From Pseudomonas paralcaligenes (GTDB lineage: Bacteria; Pseudomonadota; Gammaproteobacteria; Pseudomonadales; Pseudomonadaceae), in contig NZ_BPFX01000043.1 of NCBI RefSeq assembly GCF_019655855.1, positions 1 to 55,488 on the forward strand: 55,488 nucleotides of DNA, written 5' to 3'. Made by a program: the position numbers and the translations under genes. The notes under the pieces are model-generated. The model was not told the origin of the DNA, searched no databases, and saw only the letters and a list, made by a program, of their open reading frames with translations. Of this stretch, positions 10,203 through 19,322 are shown in pieces. Every line of letters starts with the position of its first letter. Positions within the stretch are counted from its first letter, which is position 1.

Positions 10203-10846
10203 CACTCGGCGCCCGCCGGACGCTGCACCCATACCGGGCTCAGGTTGGAGCCGCTGCCGGTGACGTAGAGGGCGGCCACCTCGCCGCGCTCCAGCACCAG
10301 CTGGTTCAGGTCGCTGACCTTCTGGTCGCCGGCGAACAGCGCCAGGCGCACCTTGACCGGGTTGATCTCGCGGTCGCCACGGGCCTTGCCGGCCACGGCC
10401 GGGATCACCTCGGTCTTGCCGTCGGCGGTCTTCAGGCTGACCGGGGTGTCGGACAGGTTCTGGATGCGCACCAGGGCCTTCTGGCGGTTCTTGAAGGCGG
10501 GGTCTTCCACCAGGTTCAGCTCGCCGCTGGGCAGGCGCACCAGGGTGTAGTACTGGTCGGCCTTGAGGTTGACCGGCAGCGACTTGCCCGCGGCGCTGGC
10601 GCTGTAGCTGCCGGCCGGGAGGAAGGAAAAGTCGCTGCTGCCGCGGGGCTGCACGTCCTTGATGTTGACCGAGCCGAGGCTCAGGTCCAGCTCCGAGGAG
10701 CCGGCGTTGTAGGCACGGACGAAGGCCGAGCCAGCCGGCGCGGTCGGGCCGTAGAGGCCGCCCTCGTCGGCATGGGCGACGTTGAAGGTGGCTGCGAGGC
10801 TCAGGCAGCCCAGTCCCAGGGCCAGCTTGCGAAGGGTGGTTTGCAT
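10202..10846 (-). CDS. algF: Alginate O-acetylation adaptor protein AlgF
   Basis: AlgF is a periplasmic protein needed with AlgI and AlgJ to acetylate mannuronate residues. The 214-residue product begins with a signal peptide (MQTTLRKLALGLGCLSLAAT, cleavage after AHA-DEGG). The mature N-terminus GGLYGPTAPAGSAFVRAYNA matches AlgF. The start at 10846 is preferred over the ATG two codons upstream because AAGGAG lies 6 bases before it. Length equals P. aeruginosa AlgF (216). It lies 28 bp after algJ and is coupled to algL by a one-base stop/start overlap. Confidence 0.95.
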   Translation of the reverse strand: MQTTLRKLALGLGCLSLAATFNVAHADEGGLYGPTAPAGSAFVRAYNAGSSELDLSLGSVNIKDVQPRGSSDFSFLPAGSYSASAAGKSLPVNLKADQYYTLVRLPSGELNLVEDPAFKNRQKALVRIQNLSDTPVSLKTADGKTEVIPAVAGKARGDREINPVKVRLALFAGDQKVSDLNQLVLERGEVAALYVTGSGSNLSPVWVQRPAGAE

Positions 10847-10874
10847 GGTCATCTCCTTTGGTGAGTGCTCGTCT

Positions 10875-12032
10875 TCAGGGCGCCGCCACGGATTTGGCGG
10901 GGCCTTTGGCGGCCAGCTGCTGCTGGGCCGGTTCATGGCCGGAACCCAGTTGGGCCAGCCATTGGGGATCGAATTCGCTGAGGTCGCTGGGCAGGGTCAG
11001 GTAGCGCTCGGGCACCTCCCACAGCACCAGCTTGAGGCCCTGGGTCTCTTCCTCGCCCTTGGCCAGCAGGCGCAGCATCGGCACCAGCGGGCCGTGGCCG
11101 TCCTCGGCGTAGTTGTAGAGGTCGGTGCCCAGCGACTGGCGCAGCGCGCCGAGGAAGTTCCACTTCGGGTTGGCGCTGTAGCTGGTGCCGACCAGGGCCA
11201 CCTGGGGCGCGCTGTCGCCGAACAGGTCGCCGCCTGCGCCGTCGCCGCTCTGCTCGGTCACGCGCTTCTCCAGCGGCTCCTTGGCCGGCTGCATGGCGGC
11301 GAAGTACGGGTCCAGCGGCAGGTAGCTGAGCAGGTCGCCCTTGTGGGTCTCGCTGCCGACCTGGCGGGTCGCGTAGCTCAGCTCGCCGTGGGGCAGCAGG
11401 TGGCGCCGCTGCAGGTCGTCTGCCACGGCGCGGGCGGCCAGTTCGGCGCCCAGCGGCGTCCAGTGGGTGTCGGTGCGCAGGAACACCAGGCCCTGCTGCT
11501 TGCCGCCTTCCAGCGCGACGTACAGATCCGCGCCCTGCAGGCCGAGCTGGCCGAGGCGCTCGCGGGCCTGGTCGTACAGCGCCTGCTGCTCGGCCACCGG
11601 GCGCTGCTCGGCGACGAACTCCGGGTAGAGCCGGGCCTTGGCCGGCAGCAGCACGACCTGCAGCTGGATGCCCCGGCTGCGTAGCTCGTCGCGCACGCGG
11701 GTGATCAGCTTCCAGTTGTCCTCGACCTGGTCGGGCTTGGTCGCCGGCTTGAATTCCTCGCTGGTGAACAGCCAGCCGTCGCGGCCGATCACCACGCCGG
11801 GGCGGCCCTCGCCGAACAGGCCGTATTCCACCGCCGCCCAGACGTTGGTGCCGAACTCCTTGACCGGGAAACCCTTGTCGTAGTGCTTCTCGATGGCATG
11901 GGTCAGCTTGCCGTTGAGGAAGGTGGTCTCACCGGCCGCCGAGAAGCGGAACAGGTTGGGCATCGACGCCAGCGACAGGGCCACGAGGACCAGGGCGAAG
12001 GTGGCGCTGTAGAGGATGTGGATGGTGCGCAT
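10875..12032 (-). CDS. algJ: Alginate O-acetyltransferase AlgJ
   Basis: AlgJ is an SGNH-like acetyltransferase/esterase anchored to the inner membrane and facing the periplasm. It works with the MBOAT protein AlgI on alginate acetylation. The 385 residues start with an uncleaved signal anchor (ILYSATFALVLVALSLAS). The catalytic elements are Asp188-Thr-His190 in RTDTHWTPLG and the serine motif GTSYS (282-286), at the spacing of the P. aeruginosa triad. The gene follows algI by 12 bp. Confidence 0.95.
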   Translation of the reverse strand: MRTIHILYSATFALVLVALSLASMPNLFRFSAAGETTFLNGKLTHAIEKHYDKGFPVKEFGTNVWAAVEYGLFGEGRPGVVIGRDGWLFTSEEFKPATKPDQVEDNWKLITRVRDELRSRGIQLQVVLLPAKARLYPEFVAEQRPVAEQQALYDQARERLGQLGLQGADLYVALEGGKQQGLVFLRTDTHWTPLGAELAARAVADDLQRRHLLPHGELSYATRQVGSETHKGDLLSYLPLDPYFAAMQPAKEPLEKRVTEQSGDGAGGDLFGDSAPQVALVGTSYSANPKWNFLGALRQSLGTDLYNYAEDGHGPLVPMLRLLAKGEEETQGLKLVLWEVPERYLTLPSDLSEFDPQWLAQLGSGHEPAQQQLAAKGPAKSVAAP

Positions 12033-12044
12033 GTCGGCTCCTCC

Positions 12045-13538
12045 TCAGAACTGGAAGTACAGGAAGGGTGAAAAGCTTTGCGCCGACAGCTTCAGGACCG
12101 AGGCGACAAACAGCAGCAGGACCAGCAGCCGGCCGAGCGCCACGGCGTAGGCCGGGGCGACGCCGGCGGCCACCGCGGTGGCGCCGCCGAGCGGGGCGAC
12201 GGTGCCCTCCTCGCCCGCCTTGGCCTTGGGCGCGCGGCTGGCCAGGGGATTGGTGTAGAACTGGCGCAGGCCGAAGACGACGATGACGCCGTAGGCCAGC
12301 ACCAGGGTGCCGATCTGCAGGCTGGTCAGCTGGGCCAGGGTCAGGTCGGACAGGCGCCAGTCGGAGAACTCGAACATGGCGGCGTACATGCGCCAGGCCA
12401 CGTCCAGGTTCTCGGCGCGGAAGATCACCCAGCCGGTCACCACCAGCAGGAAGGTGAAGGCCCATTTCAGCGGATTGATGGTGCGCGGCGCGGCGTCCAC
12501 GCCCAGGGCCCGCTCGATGGCCAGCCACATGCCGTGCCAAGCACCCCAGATCACGTAGGTGAAGTTGGCGCCGTGCCACAGGCCGCCCAGCAGCATGGTC
12601 AGGAACAGGTTGCGGTAGGTGGCGAAGGTGCTGCCACGGTTGCCGCCCAGGCTGATGTAGAGGTAGTCGCGCAGCCAGGTGGACAGGCTGATGTGCCAGC
12701 GCCGCCAGAACTCGGTGATCGACTGGCTGATGTAGGGCTGGTTGAAGTTCTCCATGAAGCGGAAGCCCATCATCAGGCCCAGGCCGATGGCCATGCTGCT
12801 GTAGCCGGCGAAGTCGAAGTACAGCTGCGCGGTGTAGGCCACGGCGCCCAGCCAGGCCTCGCCCGTGGTCGGGTCGGACAGGGCGAAGCAATGGTCGGCG
12901 ATGGGCGCCACGCTGTCGGCGATGAACACCTTCATGATGAAGCCCTGCATGAAGCGCGTGCAGCCCTCGGCGAACTTGTCCACGGTGTGGGTGCGGTGGT
13001 TGAACTGGTCCACCAGGTCGCGGAAGCGCAGCACCGGGCCGGCGATCAGGTGCGGGAAGATCGCCACGAAGGCCGCGAAGTCGATCAGGTTGTGGGTCGC
13101 CGGGGTGTCGCCGCGGTACACGTCGATGATGTAGCTGATCGACTCGAACACGTAGAACGAGATACCGATGGGCAACAGGATGTGGGTCAGCACGAAGGGG
13201 TCCATGCCGAACGAGCTGACCACCATGTTGAAGCTCTCGACCCCGAAGTTGGCGTACTTGAAGTAGCCCAGCACGCACAGGTCGACCACCACCCCGAGTA
13301 TCAGCCAGCGCTGGGCCGCCTTGGTGCGCACCCCCGCCGCGCCGATGCGCAGGCCGATCCAGTAGTTGAACACGGTGACCCCGGCGAACAGCGCGAGGAA
13401 GTCCACCCGCCACCAGGCGTAGAAGATGTAGCTGGCGACCAGCAGCAGCAGGTTGCGATACCGATTCCCGCACAGGTAGTACAGCGTGAGGAAGATCGGC
13501 AGGAACAGGAACAGGAATACGTTGGACGAGAAAACCAT
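12045..13538 (-). CDS. algI: Alginate O-acetyltransferase AlgI (MBOAT family)
   Basis: AlgI is a polytopic inner-membrane MBOAT protein that passes acetyl groups from a cytoplasmic donor across the membrane to AlgJ/AlgX. The 497 residues contain many hydrophobic segments and the family core WRRWHISLSTWLRDYLYISL, with the invariant histidine at 322 (LLGGLWHGANFTYVIWGAWHG). GGAG is 8-9 bases before the ATG. It follows algX after only 38 bp; in the canonical operon algL (about 1.1 kb) fills that position. No remnant of algL is visible in the 38 bp. Confidence 0.96.
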   Translation of the reverse strand: MVFSSNVFLFLFLPIFLTLYYLCGNRYRNLLLLVASYIFYAWWRVDFLALFAGVTVFNYWIGLRIGAAGVRTKAAQRWLILGVVVDLCVLGYFKYANFGVESFNMVVSSFGMDPFVLTHILLPIGISFYVFESISYIIDVYRGDTPATHNLIDFAAFVAIFPHLIAGPVLRFRDLVDQFNHRTHTVDKFAEGCTRFMQGFIMKVFIADSVAPIADHCFALSDPTTGEAWLGAVAYTAQLYFDFAGYSSMAIGLGLMMGFRFMENFNQPYISQSITEFWRRWHISLSTWLRDYLYISLGGNRGSTFATYRNLFLTMLLGGLWHGANFTYVIWGAWHGMWLAIERALGVDAAPRTINPLKWAFTFLLVVTGWVIFRAENLDVAWRMYAAMFEFSDWRLSDLTLAQLTSLQIGTLVLAYGVIVVFGLRQFYTNPLASRAPKAKAGEEGTVAPLGGATAVAAGVAPAYAVALGRLLVLLLFVASVLKLSAQSFSPFLYFQF

Positions 13539-13577
13539 CCTAGCTTCTCCAGAAAAGAGGTTGACCCAGGGCGCGCA

Positions 13578-14990
13578 TCAGTTGCTCGCCATTCGCTGGC
13601 TGCCGTCGTGGCGACGGCACACGGTCGCCTCCACGGTGAGGCCTTCGGGCATGTTTTCCGGCGCGTCCACCTCGAGCCCCATCAGGGTCAGGTCGCGCCA
13701 GTCGCCCTCGTCACGCAGTTCGAAGAGGTAGCGGCCGCCGGTGTCGATGCGGTCGCTCTGCTCCAGGTCGAAGCGCTCCTTGCGCCCGCTGAAGTACCAG
13801 ACGGTGGACTTGGTGTCGTGGATGCCCGGATCGCTGAAGCGCAGGTCGATCATGTGGTCGGCGCTGCGCAGCTCCTTCAGCCCGCTGGTGCCGTTGAGGA
13901 ACACCTGGGTGCTTCCCGGGCCCAGCCTGGCCTTGCCGGTGAGCAGCGCCGGCTGGCCGGCGCAGCCGTTGTCGACCATGGGCACGGCCTGGCGGTAGAA
14001 GTCGCGCAGGGACATGTCGTAGTGGGTGGCGAATTCCCAGACGACCACCTTCGGCGGCTTCTTCTGGAAATCCTCGCTGGCCAGCAGCTGCAGCATGGCG
14101 CTCTCGTAGCCGCCGCCGGTGACGGCCATGTTCATCACCTGCACGCCGCTGTACTGCTCCAGGTAGCCGGCGAAGTTGTAGGCCACGCCGCTGTTGCTGG
14201 TGCCCACCAGCACCACTTCCGGGCTGGACTCGTCGCCGAACAGGCTGTCGCCGGAACTCTCGTCGGCCGGCTCGGTGGCGAAGCGGTCGACGTACTCGGT
14301 GTCGTAGGTGTTGTTGCAGATCTTGCCCGCCGCCTCGCCCGAGCTGCCGGGGCTGCCGAGGATGCCGACGCGCTTGGTGACGAACTCCTTCTTCGGCATG
14401 TCGGCGTAGGCCGGAATCTGCTTCAGCACCTCGGCGGTCAGCCTGGCCGCGTCCTTGGCGCCGCGCGGGGTCCAGTGGTGGTCGTCCTTGAAGAAGAAGT
14501 CGGTGTCCTTGCCCTGCTCGTCGAACAGCGGCGAGTAGTCGGCGGCCCAGATGCCGATCCGGCGGAATTCACCGATGGTCTTGATGTAGTTGGCGCGAGC
14601 GGTCTCCCAGTCGAACCTGCCCTGCCACTCGGGCGTCAGCTTGCGCCGGTTGACCAGGCCCTTGGTCGGCTGAAACACGATCAGCAGCTCCACCCCGCGC
14701 GCCTTGAGCGCGTCGCGGAAGCGCTTGAGCTGGGCGTAGCCCTCCGGCGTGGTGCCGATGTCGGTGCGCAGGTCGTTCTTGGTGCGGAACAGCCAGCCGT
14801 CCTGGCCGTCGATCAGGGTGCTGTGGAAGTCGAGTTCCTTGGTGTCGTAACTCGCGGGGTTGGATGCCGCCGGGCACAGGCCGCCGATCAGCTCGATGTC
14901 GTAGGTGGGGAACTGCGCCGCCGCGGCGGACGAAGCGGCCAGCAGCAGGCCCAGCGCCAGGGCGCCGCGAGGGCTCGGAAAACGGTTCAT
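13578..14990 (-). CDS. algX: Alginate O-acetyltransferase / scaffold AlgX
   Basis: AlgX is the periplasmic terminal acetyltransferase and alginate-binding scaffold. The 470-residue product has a signal peptide (cleavage near AAA-QFP) and an SGNH-like domain with Asp170-His171-His172 (FFKDDHHWTP). The nucleophile motif is GTSNSG with Ser265. This is offset by four from the P. aeruginosa residues Asp174, His176 and Ser269. A C-terminal carbohydrate-binding beta domain follows. The start ATG overlaps the algG stop by 4 bases. Confidence 0.96.
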   Translation of the reverse strand: MNRFPSPRGALALGLLLAASSAAAAQFPTYDIELIGGLCPAASNPASYDTKELDFHSTLIDGQDGWLFRTKNDLRTDIGTTPEGYAQLKRFRDALKARGVELLIVFQPTKGLVNRRKLTPEWQGRFDWETARANYIKTIGEFRRIGIWAADYSPLFDEQGKDTDFFFKDDHHWTPRGAKDAARLTAEVLKQIPAYADMPKKEFVTKRVGILGSPGSSGEAAGKICNNTYDTEYVDRFATEPADESSGDSLFGDESSPEVVLVGTSNSGVAYNFAGYLEQYSGVQVMNMAVTGGGYESAMLQLLASEDFQKKPPKVVVWEFATHYDMSLRDFYRQAVPMVDNGCAGQPALLTGKARLGPGSTQVFLNGTSGLKELRSADHMIDLRFSDPGIHDTKSTVWYFSGRKERFDLEQSDRIDTGGRYLFELRDEGDWRDLTLMGLEVDAPENMPEGLTVEATVCRRHDGSQRMASN

Positions 14991-16522
14991 CGTTTGGCCT
15001 CCATGTCCGTGCCGAGGTAGTCGATCAGCACCGGCTTGTCCTGCCGCACCAGCAGATCGAGGATCTTGTCCTGGTAGGGGCCGAGGATGCCCGGCAGGGT
15101 GATGCCGGCGCTCTTGGTCGGGGACAGCATCTGCACCCGGTACAGCTCCAGGCTCAGGGGCGAGTCCACCCCCATCGGTCCGGAGGCGTTGGCCACCAGC
15201 TTGCCGCCGACGATGAGCATGGAGATGTTGGTCTCGAAGGGGTCGAGCAGGAGGTCGCGGTCGGTGTTGCTGAGGTCCTTCACGTGGCCGTAGACGCCGA
15301 GCTTGCCGTTGCTCACCACCAGGTTCTCGTACAGCTTGACGTTGACGCTGTTGCGTACCCGGATGCCGTGGCGCTCGTTGTTGTAGGCCTTGTTGCCCCA
15401 CAACAGGTTGTCGCCGCTCTCGTAGATGGTCACGCCGTCCGACTTGTTGCGGTACGTCTCGTTGTAGGCCAGCACGTTGTTCACGCTGCTGCGGTCGATG
15501 ACGATGCCGGACAGCTCGTTGTCGTAGGAGCGGTTGTTGAAGATCCAGCTGTCGTTCACCTCCCGCGAGACGATGATGCCGTGCTTCTCGCGGGTGCCGT
15601 AGGCGGTGTTCTCGGCGATGATCAGCCGGCGCGAACGGTCGTGCGGGTCGATGCCGTAGACCAGGTTGTTGCGGTAGGTGTTGCCGCGGATCACCACGTC
15701 GTCGGCCTCGTAGCAGTAGAAGCCGTACCACATGTCATCCCACATCGAGTTGAGCAGCCAGCCGGTGGGGTGGTCGCGACCCATCTTCGGCGCCATCGAC
15801 GGGCTGTACTGGGAGATCGAGAAGCCGTAGGACTTGCTCTTGGTGTAGCCGAGGCTGGAGATCGTCGAGTTGACGATGTAGGTCTCGGTGCCACCCCAGG
15901 CGTTGATGAAGGGACGGAACTCGCCCTTCTTCTCGAACCAGTCCTGGCGGTTCTCGGCCTCGCGCCAGGCGGTGATCCGGCTGTCGGTGACGAACAGCTT
16001 GCCGTCGTTGATGACGAAGGCGCCGCGGTCCTTGGACAGGCGCAGGTCCCTGGTTTTCTCGTCCACGTGCAGGGTCGCGCCCGGCATCACCACCAGCGGC
16101 AGGCGCAGCACGTAGATGCCGGGCTCGACCTCCTGGAAGTACTTGGGCTGCGCCCTGGCCAGGTCGGCGGGGGTGACGTAGCCACCCTCCACCACCAGCG
16201 CCTGGGGCATGCCGCCCTGGCGGGTCACCCATTCGCGCAGGCGTTCGTCGCCGCCGGTGAACTCGGTCAGCTGGTCCATGCCGATCATGCGCCGCAGGCT
16301 GACCTGGCCCGCCGGCTTGGTGACGATCTTCTCGTACACGGCCTCGGGGGTGAACGGCGTCAGGTCCGGCAGCTTGGGCGGGTCCATCTTCAGCGGCTCG
16401 GCCGGCGCGCTGCGAATCTGGTAGGCCTCCGGCGATACCTCGGTATTCACCGCCTGGGCGCCGGCCGCGTAGAGCAGCCAGGCGCAGGTGCCTAGCACAA
16501 GGCTTCTGGTGGGCTGGATCAT
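14987..16522 (-). CDS. algG: Poly(beta-D-mannuronate) C5-epimerase AlgG
   Basis: AlgG converts D-mannuronate to L-guluronate within the polymer in the periplasm. The 511 residues comprise a signal peptide (cleavage AQA-VNTE) and a right-handed parallel beta-helix visible as repeating N/V/G-rich turns (residues 200-430). The catalytic DPHD motif is at 292-295 (YGIDPHDRSRR). It is about 30 residues shorter than P. aeruginosa AlgG, mainly before the helix. It overlaps algX by 4 bases and follows algE by 10 bp. Confidence 0.96.
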   Translation of the reverse strand: MIQPTRSLVLGTCAWLLYAAGAQAVNTEVSPEAYQIRSAPAEPLKMDPPKLPDLTPFTPEAVYEKIVTKPAGQVSLRRMIGMDQLTEFTGGDERLREWVTRQGGMPQALVVEGGYVTPADLARAQPKYFQEVEPGIYVLRLPLVVMPGATLHVDEKTRDLRLSKDRGAFVINDGKLFVTDSRITAWREAENRQDWFEKKGEFRPFINAWGGTETYIVNSTISSLGYTKSKSYGFSISQYSPSMAPKMGRDHPTGWLLNSMWDDMWYGFYCYEADDVVIRGNTYRNNLVYGIDPHDRSRRLIIAENTAYGTREKHGIIVSREVNDSWIFNNRSYDNELSGIVIDRSSVNNVLAYNETYRNKSDGVTIYESGDNLLWGNKAYNNERHGIRVRNSVNVKLYENLVVSNGKLGVYGHVKDLSNTDRDLLLDPFETNISMLIVGGKLVANASGPMGVDSPLSLELYRVQMLSPTKSAGITLPGILGPYQDKILDLLVRQDKPVLIDYLGTDMEAKR

Positions 16523-16532
16523 GGCTCGCTCC

Positions 16533-17951
16533 TCAATATCGCCAGATCACATCGAGCATGACCCGATGCATGCTGGAATCGGTGCCGCTGGCGAAGGCGT
16601 CGCCAGGGAAGAACACGCCGCCGCGCAGGCGCACCAGCGCCGAGTCGGCCTCGACCACACCCAGTTCGGAGCGGTCGAAGTAGCGGGTCAGCACCAGGTC
16701 GACTTCCTGGCCCAGGTCCTTGTCGCCGGGCTCCAGGGCGACGTTCAGGCCGCTGGCGCTGTCCAGGTCCTCGTCCACCCGCCAGAAGCGGTGGTAGACC
16801 AGGCTGGCGTCGTACTTCCGGTCCAGCACCCAGCTGCCGAACAGCGACGCGGCCTGCAGGTTGTTCAGCTCGCCGCGGTAGGCCTCGCCGAAGCGGTGGA
16901 CGCTGGAGCGAGTGCCGGTGAAGCGCGCGCGGTTGCTCTGCAGGTCGGTCTGCATGAACTGCTCGGAATCGTCGGCGTCACCGCCGCCGCTGGCCCGCGA
17001 CAGGGTGCCGCCGAGGCGCCAGTTCTCGTCGATGTTCCAGCGCAGGCCGAGGTCGACGGCCCAGCCGTCCAGGTCCTGGTCGCGGCTGCCCACGGCTCGG
17101 CGCTCGCCGCTGGCGCTGCTGGTCTGCAGCAGCTCGGCGTCGCCGCGCATCAGAGTGGCGGCCACCCAGTAGTTGACGGGCGCGGTGCTGCGCGGGTTGA
17201 AGAAGTCGCCGTTGAGTTCGGCGCCGAACCAGGTGACGTCGCCGGTGTAGCGCTTGCTCAGCTCGTCGACCGTCTCGCCGGCGTGGGCCAGGCTGCCGTT
17301 GTCGCGGCTGTGGTGCAGTTTCAGCCCGGCCCAGTGGCCCGGGCGCCACTGGGTGGAGAGGCCGGCCAGGAAGTGCTGGCGGTCCTCGTCCTGGGGCGCC
17401 AGGTCGTCGAGGTCGGTGCGGTAGTCGCTGAAGCGCTCGGCCACCGCCACCTGGGCGTTGAGCAGGGTGGTGTCGAAGTTCCAGCGCAGCGCCTCGATGT
17501 TGGTGTCCCACCACAGGCCGTCGTCGGCGCGGATGCGCTGGCGGCCGAAGCGCAGCGACTCGCCCGGGTAGGCGGTGAGGCCGGAGTAGTCGACCCAGAG
17601 TTCGTGCAGGGCGAGGAAGTTCTTCTCGCGCTCGCGGCTGTCGGTCGCCTCCAGGGTGTCGTTGTTGACCTGGGAGGACTCCAGCACGTCGGTGGCGACG
17701 AAGGCCTCGCCCATCGCGTAGCCGGACCAGTTGCCGCGCGAGCCGTACACCCAGGGCCGCGCGCTGGCGCCGAGGCCGTTGAAGTCGCCGCCGTCGCGGG
17801 TGCCCAGGTCCAGGTCTTCGATGGACTGGGCGGTGAGCTTGAAGTTGATGCCGTAGTCGAGGCTGGATGCCTCGTCGGCACGCACGCCATTGACGGTCAG
17901 TGTCCCGCTGGCCGCGATGACGAAACTGAGAAACGATCTGCTGAAGGTCAT
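16533..17951 (-). CDS. algE: Alginate export porin AlgE
   Basis: AlgE is the 18-stranded outer-membrane beta-barrel through which alginate leaves the cell. The 472-residue product has a signal peptide (cleavage VRA-DEASS) followed by alternating amphipathic strands. It ends in a C-terminal aromatic (DVIWRY), typical of barrel proteins recognised by BamA. Conserved AlgE stretches include FGRQRIRADDGLWWDTNIE and the basic constriction residues expected for an anion-selective pore. It lies 18 bp after algK, its lipoprotein partner. Confidence 0.95.
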   Translation of the reverse strand: MTFSRSFLSFVIAASGTLTVNGVRADEASSLDYGINFKLTAQSIEDLDLGTRDGGDFNGLGASARPWVYGSRGNWSGYAMGEAFVATDVLESSQVNNDTLEATDSREREKNFLALHELWVDYSGLTAYPGESLRFGRQRIRADDGLWWDTNIEALRWNFDTTLLNAQVAVAERFSDYRTDLDDLAPQDEDRQHFLAGLSTQWRPGHWAGLKLHHSRDNGSLAHAGETVDELSKRYTGDVTWFGAELNGDFFNPRSTAPVNYWVAATLMRGDAELLQTSSASGERRAVGSRDQDLDGWAVDLGLRWNIDENWRLGGTLSRASGGGDADDSEQFMQTDLQSNRARFTGTRSSVHRFGEAYRGELNNLQAASLFGSWVLDRKYDASLVYHRFWRVDEDLDSASGLNVALEPGDKDLGQEVDLVLTRYFDRSELGVVEADSALVRLRGGVFFPGDAFASGTDSSMHRVMLDVIWRY

Positions 17952-17969
17952 AGCATGTCCCGTGCTTGA

Positions 17970-19322
17970 TTATCGTTGGGTGTGCAGGCTGACCTGCTCG
18001 CCGCCGCTCCGCGCCGCCCTCTCCCGCTCCACCATGGAGCGCACCCGCGCCATGTCGCCGGGCTGCAGGCGGGGCGTCATGCGCTCCATCCACATGTCGG
18101 CCTGGGGCATGCCCTGCTCCTTGGCCAGGGTGGCGAAGCCGTAGGCGTACACCGGGTTGATGCGGATGCCGCGGCCGTCGCCGAACAGCTGGGCCAGGGC
18201 GACGTCGGCCTGGGGATTGCCCGCGCGCGCGGCGATCAGCAGCTGTTCCAGCGCCTTGTCGGCGTGGACCCGGCCGAGCTTGCCCTCGCGGTAGAGGCGG
18301 GCCAGGATGAGCCGCGCCTTGGGGTCCTGGGGGATGGCGGTGAGCAGGTACTGCTCGGCCTTCGCCGGCTCGGCCGGCACCAGCTGGCCGTTGAGGTAGA
18401 TCTGTCCGAGGGCTACCGCGGCGCGGCCGGAGCCGGCCTCGACGCCTTTTTCCAGGTACTCCAGCACCTGCTCGGTCTCACCCAGCTGCGGGTTGCGCCG
18501 CACCAGGTCGGCGAGGCCGGCCCAGGCGTCCGGCCACACCGGGGCGATGGCCTCGTACAGCTGCCTGGCCTCTTCCGGGCGCGGCTGCCCGGCGCCGTCG
18601 CCGGCCAGCACGCGGGCCACCGTCTGCACCTGGTTGGGCGCGACGCGCTGGGAGCGGAAGTCGTTCTCCATACGCTCGGCCAGCCCCTTCACCGCCTCCT
18701 CGTCACCCTGGATGCGGTAGACGGCGGCCAGCTCGGCGTAGCAGTCGCTCACCTCAGACAGCCAGGCCTCGCAGGACGCGCGAATCTCGTCCAGGTGCGC
18801 CTCGTAGTCGCCACGGGCGCGGTACAGCATCACCCAGCCCAGGCGGGCCTGGGGCATTCCCTGGGCCTGCCACTCGCTCAGCTGCCGCTCGATGGCCGCC
18901 AGGTCGGCGCTCTGCGGGTCTTCCAGCTGCAGGCGCACCAGCGCCAGCAGCACGCTCTGGTCGCCGCTGGCGATGCCCGCCCGCAGCAGTTCGACCGCCT
19001 CCTGCCGCTCGGCCGGGGTGGCATTCGGCTTGTTCACCAGCCACTTGCCGAGCTTGACCCGGGCAATGGGAGAGTCCGCCGCTACGCGGCGGTAGATGGA
19101 CTCGCCCTCGGCCTGGCGGGCCGCGTCGGGCTGCTGCACCAGCACATCGGCCAGCCCCATCTCAGCGTCGGCGTAGCCCAGTTCGGCCAGCGGCCGGAAG
19201 TTCTCTTCCGCGACCTGCAGGTCGCCACCGGTCCTGGCCTGCTTGGCCAGTTCGAGATCGGGCAGCTGCGCGCAACCGGCGGCGGTCAGGCACAGCGCGA
19301 TCGCTGACAGCCGCGCGTTCAT
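17970..19322 (-). CDS. algK: Alginate secretion lipoprotein AlgK
   Basis: AlgK is an outer-membrane lipoprotein made of Sel1/TPR repeats. It positions AlgE and links it to the periplasmic complex. The 450 residues start with a lipobox (LTAAGC, Cys17). They continue as helical repeats with the Sel1 signature, such as GSGRAAVALGQIYLNGQLVP, ARLILARLYREGKLG and PQADVALAQLFGDGRGI. The ATG overlaps the alg44 stop by 4 bases (19319-19322). Confidence 0.95.
   Translation of the reverse strand: MNARLSAIALCLTAAGCAQLPDLELAKQARTGGDLQVAEENFRPLAELGYADAEMGLADVLVQQPDAARQAEGESIYRRVAADSPIARVKLGKWLVNKPNATPAERQEAVELLRAGIASGDQSVLLALVRLQLEDPQSADLAAIERQLSEWQAQGMPQARLGWVMLYRARGDYEAHLDEIRASCEAWLSEVSDCYAELAAVYRIQGDEEAVKGLAERMENDFRSQRVAPNQVQTVARVLAGDGAGQPRPEEARQLYEAIAPVWPDAWAGLADLVRRNPQLGETEQVLEYLEKGVEAGSGRAAVALGQIYLNGQLVPAEPAKAEQYLLTAIPQDPKARLILARLYREGKLGRVHADKALEQLLIAARAGNPQADVALAQLFGDGRGIRINPVYAYGFATLAKEQGMPQADMWMERMTPRLQPGDMARVRSMVERERAARSGGEQVSLHTQR

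Noticed and set aside
13539..13577. Remnant of algL between algX and algI
   Set aside because: The 38-bp gap holds only a ribosome site for algI; no algL-like codons are visible.
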